A stretch of DNA of 64,000 nucleotides, taken from positions 2,225,182-2,289,181 of the forward strand of contig NC_049980.1 of the NCBI RefSeq assembly GCF_000003815.2. The letters run 5' to 3'. The stretch is from Branchiostoma floridae. Taxonomy: Eukaryota > Chordata > Leptocardii > Amphioxiformes > Branchiostomatidae. A program made the translations under genes and the position numbers. Under the pieces are notes generated by a model that searched no databases, was not told the DNA's origin, and worked only from the letters and a program-made list of their open reading frames with translations. Positions 42,801 through 47,634 of this stretch are shown piece by piece; the stretch's first letter is position 1, and every line of letters starts with the position of its first letter.

Positions 42801-45800
42801 GATTAGGGCACACATTTTTGCAATGGAACGTTCCACATGCAAATGAACCAAAAACATCTGTAGCTCCCGCGAGATGTAATGCTCCGACGCAAAGCACATC
42901 ACTTGAGAAAAACACGCCTGTCAAGCTTTAATCACAGTTAGATGTACAGTACAAGATGAAAGCTCAACTCACAAGGGTATAGTGTCAAATACACATTTAC
43001 AAAACAAGTGTGCGTTCGTGTAGAACATAGGTCGGGATTAGGACCGGAGACGTTACCAGTAATTGTAAGGGACCAATTAAGTGACAAAATAGTGATGGCG
43101 TTTGAGAATAATCAAACATCAGCAAAATAATACATTTTGTGGTTCCTGACTTCATAAGACAATTTCAAACAATGCTTGGATATAATTATTAGGTACATAC
43201 CCCTTGCTTTTCATGTTTGATAAGTCAACCAATATTATCATATAGCCAGGCGGCATGGACCAATCAGAAGGCTCCATTTTCTCCATTACCCAGGTCATTA
43301 GCATCCCATATACTACCCGCTTTTTCCAGGGTTCCCATTGGTCCAAAAATACGGGCATAGGTCATCTTCTGTCAGTTCTAGAACACCTTCCTTCCAACGT
43401 ACAGGTATAGATTGCCCGCTCGAGCAATGGAGTAAACAACAACAACTCGACTTGCTCGAGCGGGCAGTCACCCTGCCAAAAAGATTCGGCTCCAGATTCC
43501 ACAGTTACTACGTAAACAATTTCAATATGCAACTTAACTGCTACGCTCTCCCATAGACACAATACATAATACAGATGCAGGTATGTCAGGCCTGTCTAGC
43601 TGCCACATGTTCCTGACATCACAGCTAATTAGAGCTCCTCCCCTGCTATTGTCCCTCCCCAGGGGGACACCCACTCTGTCATTACATGCTACATTTGTAA
43701 TGTCAGGCCAGGCCAGACCCCCAGAGCCTGTGATTACATGGGTGATTAACCATGCCAGGACAGGCCAGGACTGGGGAGGCAACATGTGGTTTACAGCTGT
43801 GATTGGTACAGCAGTACTGCATCAGGGCTCGAAATACCACCTGCATATGCAGGTTAGTGCAGGTAAAATTGGAACTGTGCAGGTATTTCTGATGTCTACA
43901 CACCTAACCTGCACTAGTCCATTACTGGGTTTCATATTACATGTACTATGATGTAGGGGTATGTGGATTTTTACTAGCTTCATTGACTAGCAATGGTTTC
44001 TGAATAGTTTTAGTATGATCCATGCTTCCTAAATTCTGAGTGAAATCCTTTTTTCTGCATACCTGCACTGGTCCAGGTAACATTGAAAATTGACAAATTC
44101 TACCTGCACTAGTGCAGGTATGCAGAAAAAAAGGTATTTCGAGCCCTGTGTATGGTTTAGCTTGAGGTTAGCACGTTGACCGATGATGATGATGATGTTA
44201 TATAAGTACAGAAACAGGGACTCAACAGGGGTATAAACAAAGTAACAAATACACAGCCATCAGGTTTGATGACTATTATTATTATGAAGTTAATCCTAGG
44301 CTATATATAATGGACAATCTACTCCTGGAGACACTTGAGTTTTTTTTGGACCAAACTCAACCACCTGTCCTGTACAGTTTGTTGTGCTGTCATAAACCAC
44401 TTAATTTCAAACATGATAGTAATTAATATCTAACCCATGATTACCTCAACAGGTAAAAAGTTCATGGTAGATGATTCAGATTCAAACAAATGCAACATGT
44501 CAAACCTCCTTGTCGCTACGATAACTCAACCACTGTACCTTCCAAAAGTTCAGGTTACTATAAATGCAGAAACTCTCGCAGTGGTTTAATGTTCACGTTT
44601 TTTGCGGTAGCCCCTCTCACTAGAACTTAAAACCACCGCAAACATTTTTCCATGGCAGTAAGAGACTACAGTGCATGGTGCAACCGCGAACTTAAAACCA
44701 CAGTGAAAAGTCCTTTTTCCCGCTACCGCGAAATCAAATCTCCACAAACTGAAATGCATTTTACAGTTACCCAGGAAGGTGGACCATAATGTGGACAACT
44801 GAAGACAATTTACATACAGCAAACATATACAAAGAAATGAAAATTGTGCATTTTAAACTACATGTACGGTACCTTTTTTTGTTTTCGATCACCTATGGTC
44901 ACAAACAAGTTGTTAACAGGCCATGTCAACCCTGTATTGTACTTTGTATGAACAAACAGCCATTATCTAAAACACCTGCTTGTCCCTTCCCACATCATAC
45001 TTACTTGTCAGTAGCTACTATTAGTTTAGTTTATTGTTGACCAGCTTGAATAATTTGTACATTAATTTTGATGCTCATAGCCTAGACCGAAACCTCTGCA
45101 TGGAAAATGCCAAAATTTATGTAGCTCCAAACTAAGCCTAAACCTTCAACAAAACTAAGGGAACTGTCAGTCACATGTATACTGTAGCAAGCCATCTCCT
45201 TTCACTGTATCCTGATAAAAGCTCCTTGGTCAGAATAAACAGTGCAGAGAATAAAAAAGATAACTATCTATGGCATTTATGGTATTATAAGAAGCCAGTT
45301 CCCATTTCCCATTTCCCAATCATCAAGTGATTCTTCACTAACAACTGACTAACCTTATCCCTTCTGTCAAACTGCTGGGCTTCCGTGTGCTAAAGGTTGA
45401 GAAGTGCTATAGACCCACCTGATTACAGATTCTTCTTGATCTAAATCACCTCCCACTTCTTACAGGTGCAGACAACTCCTGGTTTATGGCCCATTATTAT
45501 CATGACAATATGTCTCACCTTTAACAGTGCAATAGAAACCAGGTATGGCAGGTTCGTTTTCTGAATATTAAAAAAAAATCATTTTGCATTTCTAAGCAAA
45601 AACTTAACCTACTGGCAAGGAGGTCAAAGAGGGTCTGCATTCTCTTCTCCGTTAGGCGTAGGCAGGCCTTTTCAATTTCCCGTAATTCGTAGGAAAGCTA
45701 TTTTATTTTACATAATTCATAGTGGGATGAAGCATAAAGCATTGGCAGCCTCGTGAATTTAAATTAAAGCGTAGTCAACCATCCTGAACTTAGTGTAAAG

Positions 45801-46423
45801 CGTTGTCAGGACCCCCCTCCCCCCCATGCGGACCCTTGTCAAAGAGAAACTGTCTTGTTTCTTTGACCTCCTTTCCTTGGTACTATGTGCTCACTGAAAA
45901 AGAAAACAATCTGTACAATAAAGCTTCCTTACCTGGCCTTCTCCTGAGACACTTTGACCATAAGATGTCCGTTGACCTCTAAGACTTCATCCCCAACCTT
46001 CAGTCTCTTGTCCTGAGCTGCGTGTCCATCTCTTGTTACCGTGGCAACCTGAATATTTCCTAAAACCTTCTTTCCCGAAGACTTCTTCTGTTTCATCCCT
46101 CCATCCTGCGCGGGAACATTGGTTAGAGTTATCCCGAACTTCTCCAGGCTGGGACAGTTTCTAAAGGTGAAAACTTTGACATCCTGATGGTCTTTATCAT
46201 CGACCAACAGACTCGCCGAGGTGATCGGCCCGGAAATCTCTGGCACGCCTCCTTTCCCTGACTTTTTGACCGGTTTCACCTTCTTCTGCCTGGGTGAGAT
46301 GGAAGTGAGGTACGTTTTGAGAATCTCCACGGCGTGCTGCGTGTCGCCTTCCAAGTCTCCCGCCGGCGGGGACACGACAAGAGTCTGCAGGAACTGATCG
46401 GCGTTCTGTTCCGTAATCGGCAT
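2581..46423 (-). CDS. PDZD2: PDZD2-like multi-PDZ scaffold protein, 12 coding exons, 3' end outside window
   Basis: Coding exons in transcript order are 46423-45933, 37806-37071, 30725-30589, 28447-28315, 27553-27122, 26549-26330, 24391-24318, 20780-20614, 18336-18218, 15211-15085, 5990-5858 and 2689-2581. Every junction is GT-AG and the phases join into one open frame of 2878 nt (959 codons plus 1 nt). PDZ domains lie at about residues 82-187, 410-499, 665-755 and 829-920, with carboxylate-binding loops FGIT, GLGV, GLGF and GLGI. The N-terminus MPITEQNA, the spacing of the four PDZ domains, and [11 protein letters not shown] followed by RHLDPKVSELEMD agree with my memory of vertebrate PDZD2; IL16 is the next closest relative. 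The family consists of PDZ scaffolds that bind C-terminal peptides at membranes, junctions and the cytoskeleton. PDZ2 and PDZ3 carry His at the start of helix B (SHQEA, THQEA), which suggests class I ligands. Vertebrate PDZD2 has a long tail and two more PDZ domains; these would lie left of the window. Confidence 0.9.
3935..4795. repeat. Degenerate ~245-bp tandem repeat rich in ATTTGCATAATTAATGAG
   Basis: The phrase GTTGACGGATTGTCA-N-TTTTTGGTATGTAGA recurs at about 3943, 4186, 4432 and 4715. Each is followed by a stretch with ATTATGCAAAT and ATTTGCATAATTAATGAG. Units are about 75-85% alike by eye. Related fragments lie at 3600-3935 and 14610-14770. It lies in PDZD2 intron 11. Confidence 0.8.
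4999..5221. mobile_element. TACTGTAAATGCAG palindromic MITE, copy 1
   Basis: The left TACTGTAAAATGCATT and right CTGCATTTGCAGTA ends are inverted and edged with TA. The interior has repeated TTTTAAGTTTGCGG and CGCGGGGATCTAATTTTGCG blocks shared with copies at 27592 and 44556. Confidence 0.82.
5858..5990 (-). CDS. PDZD2: PDZD2 exon 11 (end of PDZ4)
   Basis: The acceptor CCCCTGTAG joins [20 protein letters not shown] and ends with [14 protein letters not shown] (residues 879-923). This is the usual second half of a PDZ fold. SRGDQ-type GDQ and RH.(D/N)PK are shared with PDZD2 and IL16. The donor is CCGAAG|GTTGGT, phase 0. Confidence 0.92.
7605..9695 (+). mobile_element. 5'-truncated LINE of the CR1/L2/Jockey group
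   Basis: It consists of the RT frame, about 215 bp of 3' UTR, and an 8-bp tail repeat (ATAAACAA, about 3.5 units, 9663-9692) in place of poly(A), as in CR1/L2-like LINEs. The flanks TCGAATAAAGTACGCACCCC (7541-7560) and TCAAATAAAGTATGCACCTC (9730-9749) are near copies in the same direction. They probably belong to an older repeat into which the LINE inserted. The left boundary is approximate. Confidence 0.8.
7607..9448 (+). CDS. Non-LTR retrotransposon reverse transcriptase, 5'-truncated
   Basis: A 613-codon frame encodes a reverse transcriptase. [14 protein letters not shown] (about residues 237-250), [13 protein letters not shown] (about 297) and the catalytic LYADDTT (YADD 328-331) are intact. 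A long thumb/connection region follows, ending with [20 protein letters not shown], the usual C-terminus of CR1/L2/Jockey-type elements. No apurinic endonuclease domain or gag-like ORF1 precedes it, so the copy is 5'-truncated. The first Met may be internal. It sits in PDZD2 intron 10, opposite in strand to the gene. The unbroken frame suggests a young insertion. The clade (CR1, L2 or Jockey) cannot be settled by eye. Confidence 0.93.
   Translation: MIEEHCRDRNSKQLWQVLNGILGRNSRRTATFIETNGKTLTKPRDIAEYFNDYFVKKVEDLTPRSPVDIASVTAPINENIMTSKSCSFSFQELTENYVHELLTSLPPCKSTGFDNIDNTLLRIAANHIANPVCHIFNCSIKQHTFPTQWKRAKILPLVKNKALPLNGPNSRPISLLPALSKLLEKICNNQIQTYLVSNAIMSDYQHAYKRQHSTASALVEMTDKWLEEIDKGNLVGAVLLDFSAAFDVVNHEILLAKLKSYGFMDSALHWMRSYLTNRLQAVFVNGGISTYREINSGVPQGSCLGPLLFCVYTNDLPTVVKHCDVVLYADDTTPSAAGPSIAEVQATLQAELTHINDWVQANRLVLNVDKTKSIVIGSRHKLKNKPTLQLSMRNKMIEQVEQAKLLGMLMDQQLTWAQHLDKVTSKMARALAALAKSQDFFTRDTLKTVAQTLVLSHMDYCACLLSAGSQSNLNKLQTLQNKAARLVLNAKYTSNTDDLHRKLNWPKVNERLYTRTLTMFHKLLTAKKPEATYKRLHTIKNTHRHNTRLAQGGGFRLSKPKTCAATRTFLYRCIKSYNSFPQYIKASTPSMFKQHIKDRLKTQTQHKPLQKWW
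9814..9843. repeat. Perfect 14-bp hairpin
   Basis: TTAAGGTTATTTTG, loop TG, CAAAATAACCTTAA. It lies just downstream of the LINE, in PDZD2 intron 10. It is too short for a miRNA precursor. Confidence 0.85.
10001..10498. repeat. 249-bp tandem duplication, two near-identical copies
   Basis: Copy 1 is 10001-10249 and copy 2 is 10250-10498. By eye they differ at one base (TTAAGAC versus TTAGGAC). The unit begins ATGCCACTCTTATGCAAATC and ends GATGTCTATAAA. No gene or terminal repeat is seen in the unit. The similarity means a very recent duplication or an assembly artefact joining two haplotypes. Confidence 0.93.
12126..12564. mobile_element. Harbinger-like MITE, copy A (439 bp)
   Basis: The terminal inverted repeats begin GGCCACACCAATTT and continue through a TTGGTTCAC block, mirrored at the right end as GTGAACCAATTAATTAAATT then GGTATGGCC. 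A 3-bp target duplication TAA flanks it (12123-12125 and 12565-12567). A 3-bp T-N-A duplication is typical of the PIF/Harbinger superfamily. It has no transposase. The interior is shared with copies at 13444 (inverted) and 53918. Confidence 0.85.
13444..13799. mobile_element. Harbinger-like MITE, copy B (356 bp)
   Basis: Ends are GGCCACAGCAATTT and its mirror AAATTGGTGTGGCC, with a perfect 3-bp target duplication TCA (13441-13443, 13800-13802). The interior is in reverse orientation to copies A and C. It includes the CACTCAGCAAATTTTCACC block found in both. Confidence 0.85.
15085..15211 (-). CDS. PDZD2: PDZD2 exon 10 (PDZ4 core)
   Basis: The acceptor TTGTCTTCAG leads into [20 protein letters not shown], then [20 protein letters not shown] (residues 837-878). 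GLGIGV is the PDZ4 ligand loop. This matches the EP.VGLGIG block I recall in PDZD2 and IL16. The donor is CTACA|GTAAGT, phase 2. The intron that follows is about 9.1 kb and carries the retrotransposon. Confidence 0.9.
15526..15921. mobile_element. Harbinger-like MITE, copy D (diverged interior)
   Basis: The ends GGCCACACCAATTT and its mirror GATTGGTGTGGCC belong to the same terminal-repeat family, but the interior differs from copies A-C. Flanking triplets are TCA and TTA, so the target duplication is imperfect. Confidence 0.75.
16429..17880. repeat. 42/43-bp minisatellite, about 34 units, with higher-order structure
   Basis: The core unit is GTGTGTGAATGTGAGTCAGC, then ACCAAGGACAG, then a spacer. 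Type A (43 bp) has spacer GTCTGTCTGCCT and type B (42 bp) has GTCTTTTTCCTA. From 17101 the order is B-A-A repeated every 128-129 bp (B at about 17101, 17229, 17358, 17486), and the second A carries a shared GACTGTG variant in the first two triplets. It lies in PDZD2 intron 9. The frames it opens (VSQHQGQV and similar) are not coding. Confidence 0.95.
18218..18336 (-). CDS. PDZD2: PDZD2 exon 9 (linker and first strand of PDZ4)
   Basis: The acceptor CCCTCCCAG joins [17 protein letters not shown], then [20 protein letters not shown], the start of PDZ4 (residues 797-836). The donor is AACAAAG|GTCAGT, phase 1. The frame is set by both neighbouring exons; the longest open frame on this strand here is a shifted one and is not used. 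A composite (GT)n satellite starts 50 nt upstream of the acceptor in the transcript. Confidence 0.87.
18387..18945. repeat. Composite (CA)n satellite, about 14 units
   Basis: The unit is TGCTAATGTTACAGT(T/A) plus (AC)8-18. Unit length varies with the dinucleotide run (about 34-50 bp). In PDZD2 pre-mRNA it reads as repeated (UG)n blocks, ending 50 nt upstream of the exon 9 acceptor (intron 8). Confidence 0.95.
20614..20780 (-). CDS. PDZD2: PDZD2 exon 8 (end of PDZ3 and Ser/Pro/His linker)
   Basis: A long polypyrimidine tract and CTTTTCCAG precede [14 protein letters not shown], the last strand of PDZ3 (residues 742-755). A Ser-Pro-rich linker follows ([19 protein letters not shown]). The donor is CAGGA|GTAAGT, phase 2. 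Confidence 0.9.
22038..22431. mobile_element. 394-bp inverted-repeat element with 5-bp target duplication
   Basis: Ends ACTAGCCTGGGTACCATCC and its mirror GGATGGTACCCAGGCTAGT are perfect, with CCCAT duplicated at 22033-22037 and 22432-22436. The interior has CpG-rich sub-palindromes around TTCGAACAGGCGC. No coding capacity. The superfamily is uncertain. It sits in PDZD2 intron 7. Confidence 0.88.
23797..24149 (+). promoter_or_regulatory. Promoter-like block with CCAAT boxes, TATA-like motif and hairpin
   Basis: It contains CCAATCAG (23894) and CCAATCAT (23970), then CATATAAGG (24042), all in plus orientation. A perfect-looking hairpin follows: GCAGAGTACAGTCAG (24110-24124) with CTGACGGTACTCTGC (24135-24149), one mismatch, 10-bp loop. 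AACGCCCG-N-TCCCCAACGGC occurs twice (about 23799 and 24014). It could be a solo LTR, a small RNA gene with its own promoter, or an unrecognised transposon. It lies antisense in PDZD2 intron 7. Confidence 0.35.
24318..24391 (-). CDS. PDZD2: PDZD2 exon 7 (middle of PDZ3)
   Basis: This small 74-nt exon has acceptor TATGTTAG and donor TTCAAG|GTAGGG. It completes a Gly codon and encodes [20 protein letters not shown] plus NIFK (residues 717-741). It holds helix B of PDZ3 with the class I His (THQEA). Confidence 0.93.
24392..26329 (-). other. PDZD2 intron 6
   Basis: A (CA)n run at 26309-26327 abuts the exon 6 donor, so the transcript reads GUUUG(UG)n right at the splice site. The rest has no recognisable repeat or gene. 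The open frame at 25888-26115 has no supporting feature. Confidence 0.55.
26330..26549 (-). CDS. PDZD2: PDZD2 exon 6 (first half of PDZ3)
   Basis: The acceptor GATGTTCAG leads to [20 protein letters not shown] and then PDZ3 with the strong family signature [18 protein letters not shown] and [18 protein letters not shown] (residues about 665-716). The donor GAAG|GTTTGT is followed at once by a GT dinucleotide run in the transcript (26327-26309). Phase 1. Confidence 0.94.
27122..27553 (-). CDS. PDZD2: PDZD2 exon 5 (linker with threefold SHDQ..SP..AA repeat)
   Basis: The acceptor CCTTCACAG leads into [14 protein letters not shown] and a 144-codon linker between PDZ2 and PDZ3 (residues 500-643). 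It has three degenerate copies of SHDQ-x-x-SP-x-x-x-AA at residues about 543, 567 and 595, all with SP dipeptides that could be phosphorylated (inference). Near its end [12 protein letters not shown] resembles a WSLEGVK motif I recall from IL16. The donor is GGCACG|GTATAA, phase 0, a weaker match than the others. The exon has no stop in frame and joins its neighbours without a shift. Confidence 0.87.
27592..27801. mobile_element. TACTGTAAATGCAG palindromic MITE, copy 2
   Basis: Contains AACTGTAAATGCATTTAAG, then TCGCGGGGATTTAATTTTGC and GTGGTTTTAAGTTCGCGG, and ends TGCCTTTACAGTA. Same family and orientation as copy 1. It lies 39 bp upstream of the PDZD2 exon 5 acceptor in the transcript. Confidence 0.85.
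28315..28447 (-). CDS. PDZD2: PDZD2 exon 4 (second half of PDZ2)
   Basis: The acceptor CCCCCCAG joins to [19 protein letters not shown] and then [20 protein letters not shown], completing PDZ2 (to residue 499). The His of SHQEA is at the first position of helix B, which in the PDZ family favours class I (S/T-X-hydrophobic) ligands. The donor is ACCAAG|GTGGGA, phase 0. Confidence 0.93.
28448..30588 (-). other. PDZD2 intron 3
   Basis: Besides the short MITE at 28527, (GAA)n runs at about 28909 and 28955 end possible SINE-like pieces. Similar tails occur at 28288 and 58770. Near the exon 3 donor there is a CAGACAGACA microsatellite (30540-30575). Nothing else is identifiable. Confidence 0.5.
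28527..28632. mobile_element. TACTGTAAATGCAG palindromic MITE, short copy 3
   Basis: A 106-bp deleted version: TACTGTAAATGCAGAAATTT at the left and TTAAATGCATCTACAGTA at the right, with a CACGGTGG interior. Confidence 0.8.
30589..30725 (-). CDS. PDZD2: PDZD2 exon 3 (first half of PDZ2)
   Basis: The acceptor is TTTTGCTCACAG. The exon encodes residues 410-454, [20 protein letters not shown] onward, with the GLGV binding loop and [15 protein letters not shown]. It ends at CAAAG|GTGAGA in phase 2, just before the DGRL turn of the PDZ fold. Confidence 0.93.
31848..32240. mobile_element. TA-flanked palindromic MITE, AGAAGCC family, copy 3 with insertion
   Basis: Left TACAGTAGACTACCTGAAACC and right CTGGCTTCTAATGTA are decayed ends. 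TTTAATTGCACACCCAATTT and GTGCAATTAACTGG match copies 1 and 2. An insertion at about 32020-32080 resembles part of the 53751 element (TTAACGTTTTTTTAGT). Confidence 0.7.
32348..32401. repeat. Degenerate telomere-like stretch (CCCTAA-type)
   Basis: CCCCCTAACCCTCAACCCTG and then GCCTAACCCTAACCCTGACC and CTAAAC form about eight degenerate hexamers of the chordate telomere type. They are too few and too mutated to be a functional telomere. Confidence 0.6.
33246..33601. mobile_element. CAGGGCTCGAAATACC element, copy 1
   Basis: The left end CAGGGCTCGAAATACC and right end GTATTTCGATCCCTG are inverted with one mismatch, flanked by ACTTC on both sides (33241-33245, 33602-33606). Subterminal TGCAGGT/ACCTGCA motifs occur many times. 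CAGGG ends suggest hAT, though the duplication seen is 5 bp rather than 8. Confidence 0.8.
34077..34182. mobile_element. TACTGTAAATGCAG palindromic MITE, short copy 4
   Basis: TACTGTACAGTCATGCAG at the left and GACTACAGTA at the right, with interior GTTTGTGGTGGTTTTATG and GCAGTGGCCGCTTTACC. Similar in length to copy 3 but more decayed. Confidence 0.7.
35500..35960. promoter_or_regulatory. CpG-rich, promoter-like stretch in PDZD2 intron 2
   Basis: It holds GCAGCCATTTTCCCGCCATT (E2F-like TTTCCCGCC and two YY1-like GCCATTTT), CRE-like GTTACGTCAT (about 35624) and TTCCGCGGCG (about 35859). CpG density is above that of the surroundings. It would be placed to drive a short PDZD2 form starting at exon 3 or an unknown transcript. 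No first exon can be shown. Confidence 0.3.
37071..37806 (-). CDS. PDZD2: PDZD2 exon 2 (end of PDZ1 and long linker)
   Basis: The acceptor CCTGCAG precedes G|TGG ATC ATT, completing an Arg codon and continuing PDZ1 with [19 protein letters not shown]. After residue 187 comes a Pro-rich stretch ([17 protein letters not shown]) that could bind SH3 or WW domains (inference), then a Ser-rich acidic and basic linker without a recognisable fold, residues about 188-409. The donor is CGACGG|GTGGGT, phase 0. At 736 nt it is the longest coding exon of the gene in the window. Confidence 0.9.
41127..41304. mobile_element. TA-flanked palindromic MITE, AGAAGCC family, copy 1
   Basis: Ends TACAGTAGAAGCC and GGCTTCTACTGTA are a perfect mirror, including a TA at each edge, as in Tc1/mariner-type elements. 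The interior carries TTAATTGCACGGCCTATTTG and GTGCAATTAACTGG. Confidence 0.82.
41416..41707. mobile_element. TA-flanked palindromic MITE, AGAAGCC family, copy 2 with insertion
   Basis: The same ends (TACCGTAGAAGCC, GGCTTCCATTGTA) and interior as copy 1. About 115 bp of extra DNA is inserted after CCTATTTGCCAGT, itself holding TGGCCTCTCTGATAGCCGGCC-like GGCC repeats. Confidence 0.78.
42092..43056. mobile_element. 965-bp element with 27-bp terminal inverted repeats
   Basis: The left end GTAACGTCTCCGGTCCTAAT, followed by TCCGACC, is mirrored at the right end with one mismatch. A second inverted pair, CTAATCCCGAACTA (about 42124) and TAGTTCGGGATTAG (about 42796), lies inside. The interior is CpG-rich (CACGTGATTCG, CGCGCCGCACCGG) but has no transposase frame. 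The superfamily is not recognised. Confidence 0.82.
43413..43466. repeat. Perfect 15-bp inverted repeat, CpG/XhoI-type core
   Basis: TGCCCGCTCGAGCAA (43413-43427) and TTGCTCGAGCGGGCA (43452-43466), with a 24-bp spacer. It could extrude as a cruciform. No flanking duplication is seen and its nature is unknown. Confidence 0.85.
43823..44148. mobile_element. CAGGGCTCGAAATACC element, copy 2
   Basis: The ends CAGGGCTCGAAATACC and GGTATTTCGAGCCCTG are a perfect mirror. It shares the ACCTGCATATGCAGGTTAGT block and repeated TGCAGGTA motifs with copy 1. No target duplication is visible. It lies in PDZD2 intron 1. Confidence 0.85.
44556..44767. mobile_element. TACTGTAAATGCAG palindromic MITE, copy 5
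   Basis: Reverse orientation relative to copies 1 and 2. Left TACTATAAATGCAGAAAC, right GAAATGCATTTTACAGTTA, with interior CCGCGAACTTAAAACCAC. Confidence 0.8.
45631..45837. mobile_element. Short inverted-repeat element, AGGGTCTGCAT family, copy 1
   Basis: The ends GGGTCTGCAT and ATGCGGACCC are inverted, flanked by an 8-bp repeat GTCAAAGA (45623-45630 and 45838-45845). An 8-bp duplication would fit a hAT-type element. It lies in PDZD2 intron 1, about 100 bp from the exon 1 donor. Confidence 0.75.
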
Positions 46424-46483
46424 GGCGAACGGATTGTGGCACGCTGCGGCGCAGGCTCACTGTGTTGCATGCAGGAACACCTG
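45933..46483 (-). CDS. PDZD2: PDZD2 exon 1 (start codon; first half of PDZ1)
   Basis: Translation starts at the ATG at 46423 (GCCATGC, G at -3). An in-frame TGA lies about 36 nt upstream inside the same exon, which fixes this as the first usable start. The acceptor TTCTTCAG gives an exon start at 46483 or 46480, so the exon has about 60 nt of 5' UTR and another exon must lie upstream. Residues 1-80 are low-complexity and basic ([13 protein letters not shown]). PDZ1 starts near residue 82, with FGITL as binding loop and [10 protein letters not shown] near residue 143. The donor is GCCAG|GTAAGG at 45933, phase 2. Confidence 0.9.
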
Positions 46484-46938
46484 CTGAAGAAACACAAAAT
46501 AACACAGGAGGGTCACATTTCACCGGCACCTCATCTATGGTACTGTACCACGCTTGATGTATCTAAACTATGAATACCTAGTTTATATATCAATACTGAT
46601 ACACTGAGTGCCAAGGATACAATATGATACGTAACAAAATGTTATTCCAGGCAATATTACCAATTTGTAGGTGAAAATCATGGCAACCTGAAATATCACG
46701 GGTTAAGAAGAAATATATTGCTCTGATCAATAACTATGTTCACTCTGCTTAAATCTGATCTGGGATGCCAGTGTATTGAACCTGGCTGTAATATATATGG
46801 ACCGTGTCACAACACATTTCCATCTCAATTCCTACTGGGACAAATGTGGCAAGCCTGTTTCTAACCCACATGACTCCAATGCTACTTCTGGTCATGAAGG
46901 AATGACCTGCGACCTCTCAGACTGATCAGCAGCCGTTA

Positions 46939-47631
46939 GGCACAATCTAGACACAGTTTTTCCCGATATCTGCGAGCCGATAGCTTGTCGCCGACAGCTT
47001 TCTTCAGCATCTAGATTGAACTGCAGATAACGCCGTCAAGATGTCGGCAAAATTTCTCCTGAAAGGTCCGTAGTAATCACCCGATAGCTTAGCAGGGTCC
47101 CCGATAGATTAGCAGGGGTCCCCAAAACTTCCACGCACGTGTAGACTTTGGGAGGGCTCATTAGCATATAACGCGGGCTCATTTCATTAGGCTACTAGCA
47201 ATAGCTCCATCAGTTTGTGACATTAGTGCTACTACTACTGTACAGTGGTACTACTCTGCTTTGCTCAGTGTGTCAAGGACAAGTTGTGTAGCTCCCAAAC
47301 GGATGCGGGACTCTTTGCATGATGCGAGATCAAGGGGCGGAGTGGCTCGCCACCTCTGCCATGATGAGGGCAGCTAGGACGAAAGCATGGTTGATCATAG
47401 TTGACATAGTTGGCCAGTATCGTGATTCCTGATATTGTCATATTCAAAAACATGCTAGTGACATACAGAGAGAACATAATCTGAAATGTCATGATCAGAA
47501 ATGCTGACCATTCTCCCGCCATTTTGAAAATGTGTTATGACTGCAATCCATGGTTGTCCAGCCCCCTACGGTCTAGATCCCTCACAGCATCTTCGCAGAT
47601 GTCGGGTAAAACTGACTGTCTAGATTGGGCC
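46939..47631. mobile_element. 693-bp inverted-repeat element
   Basis: The left GGCACAATCTAGACACAGTT and right GACTGTCTAGATTGGGCC ends are inverted over about 40 bp with mismatches, continuing through TCCCGATATCTGCGAG and CTTCGCAGATGTCGGG. Flanks are TTA and TAA. Internally CCGATAGCTTAGCAGG and CCGATAGATTAGCAGG form a direct repeat. It lies upstream of PDZD2 exon 1. Confidence 0.75.
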
Positions 47632-47634
47632 TAA

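Larger units (their letters stand above)
37807..45932 (-). other. PDZD2 intron 1 (8.1 kb)
   Basis: The part 37807-41126 is AT-rich and featureless. From 41127 to 45837 six inverted-repeat elements and one 15-bp cruciform follow in close order. No coding segment fits between exons 1 and 2, whose phases join directly. Confidence 0.6.
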
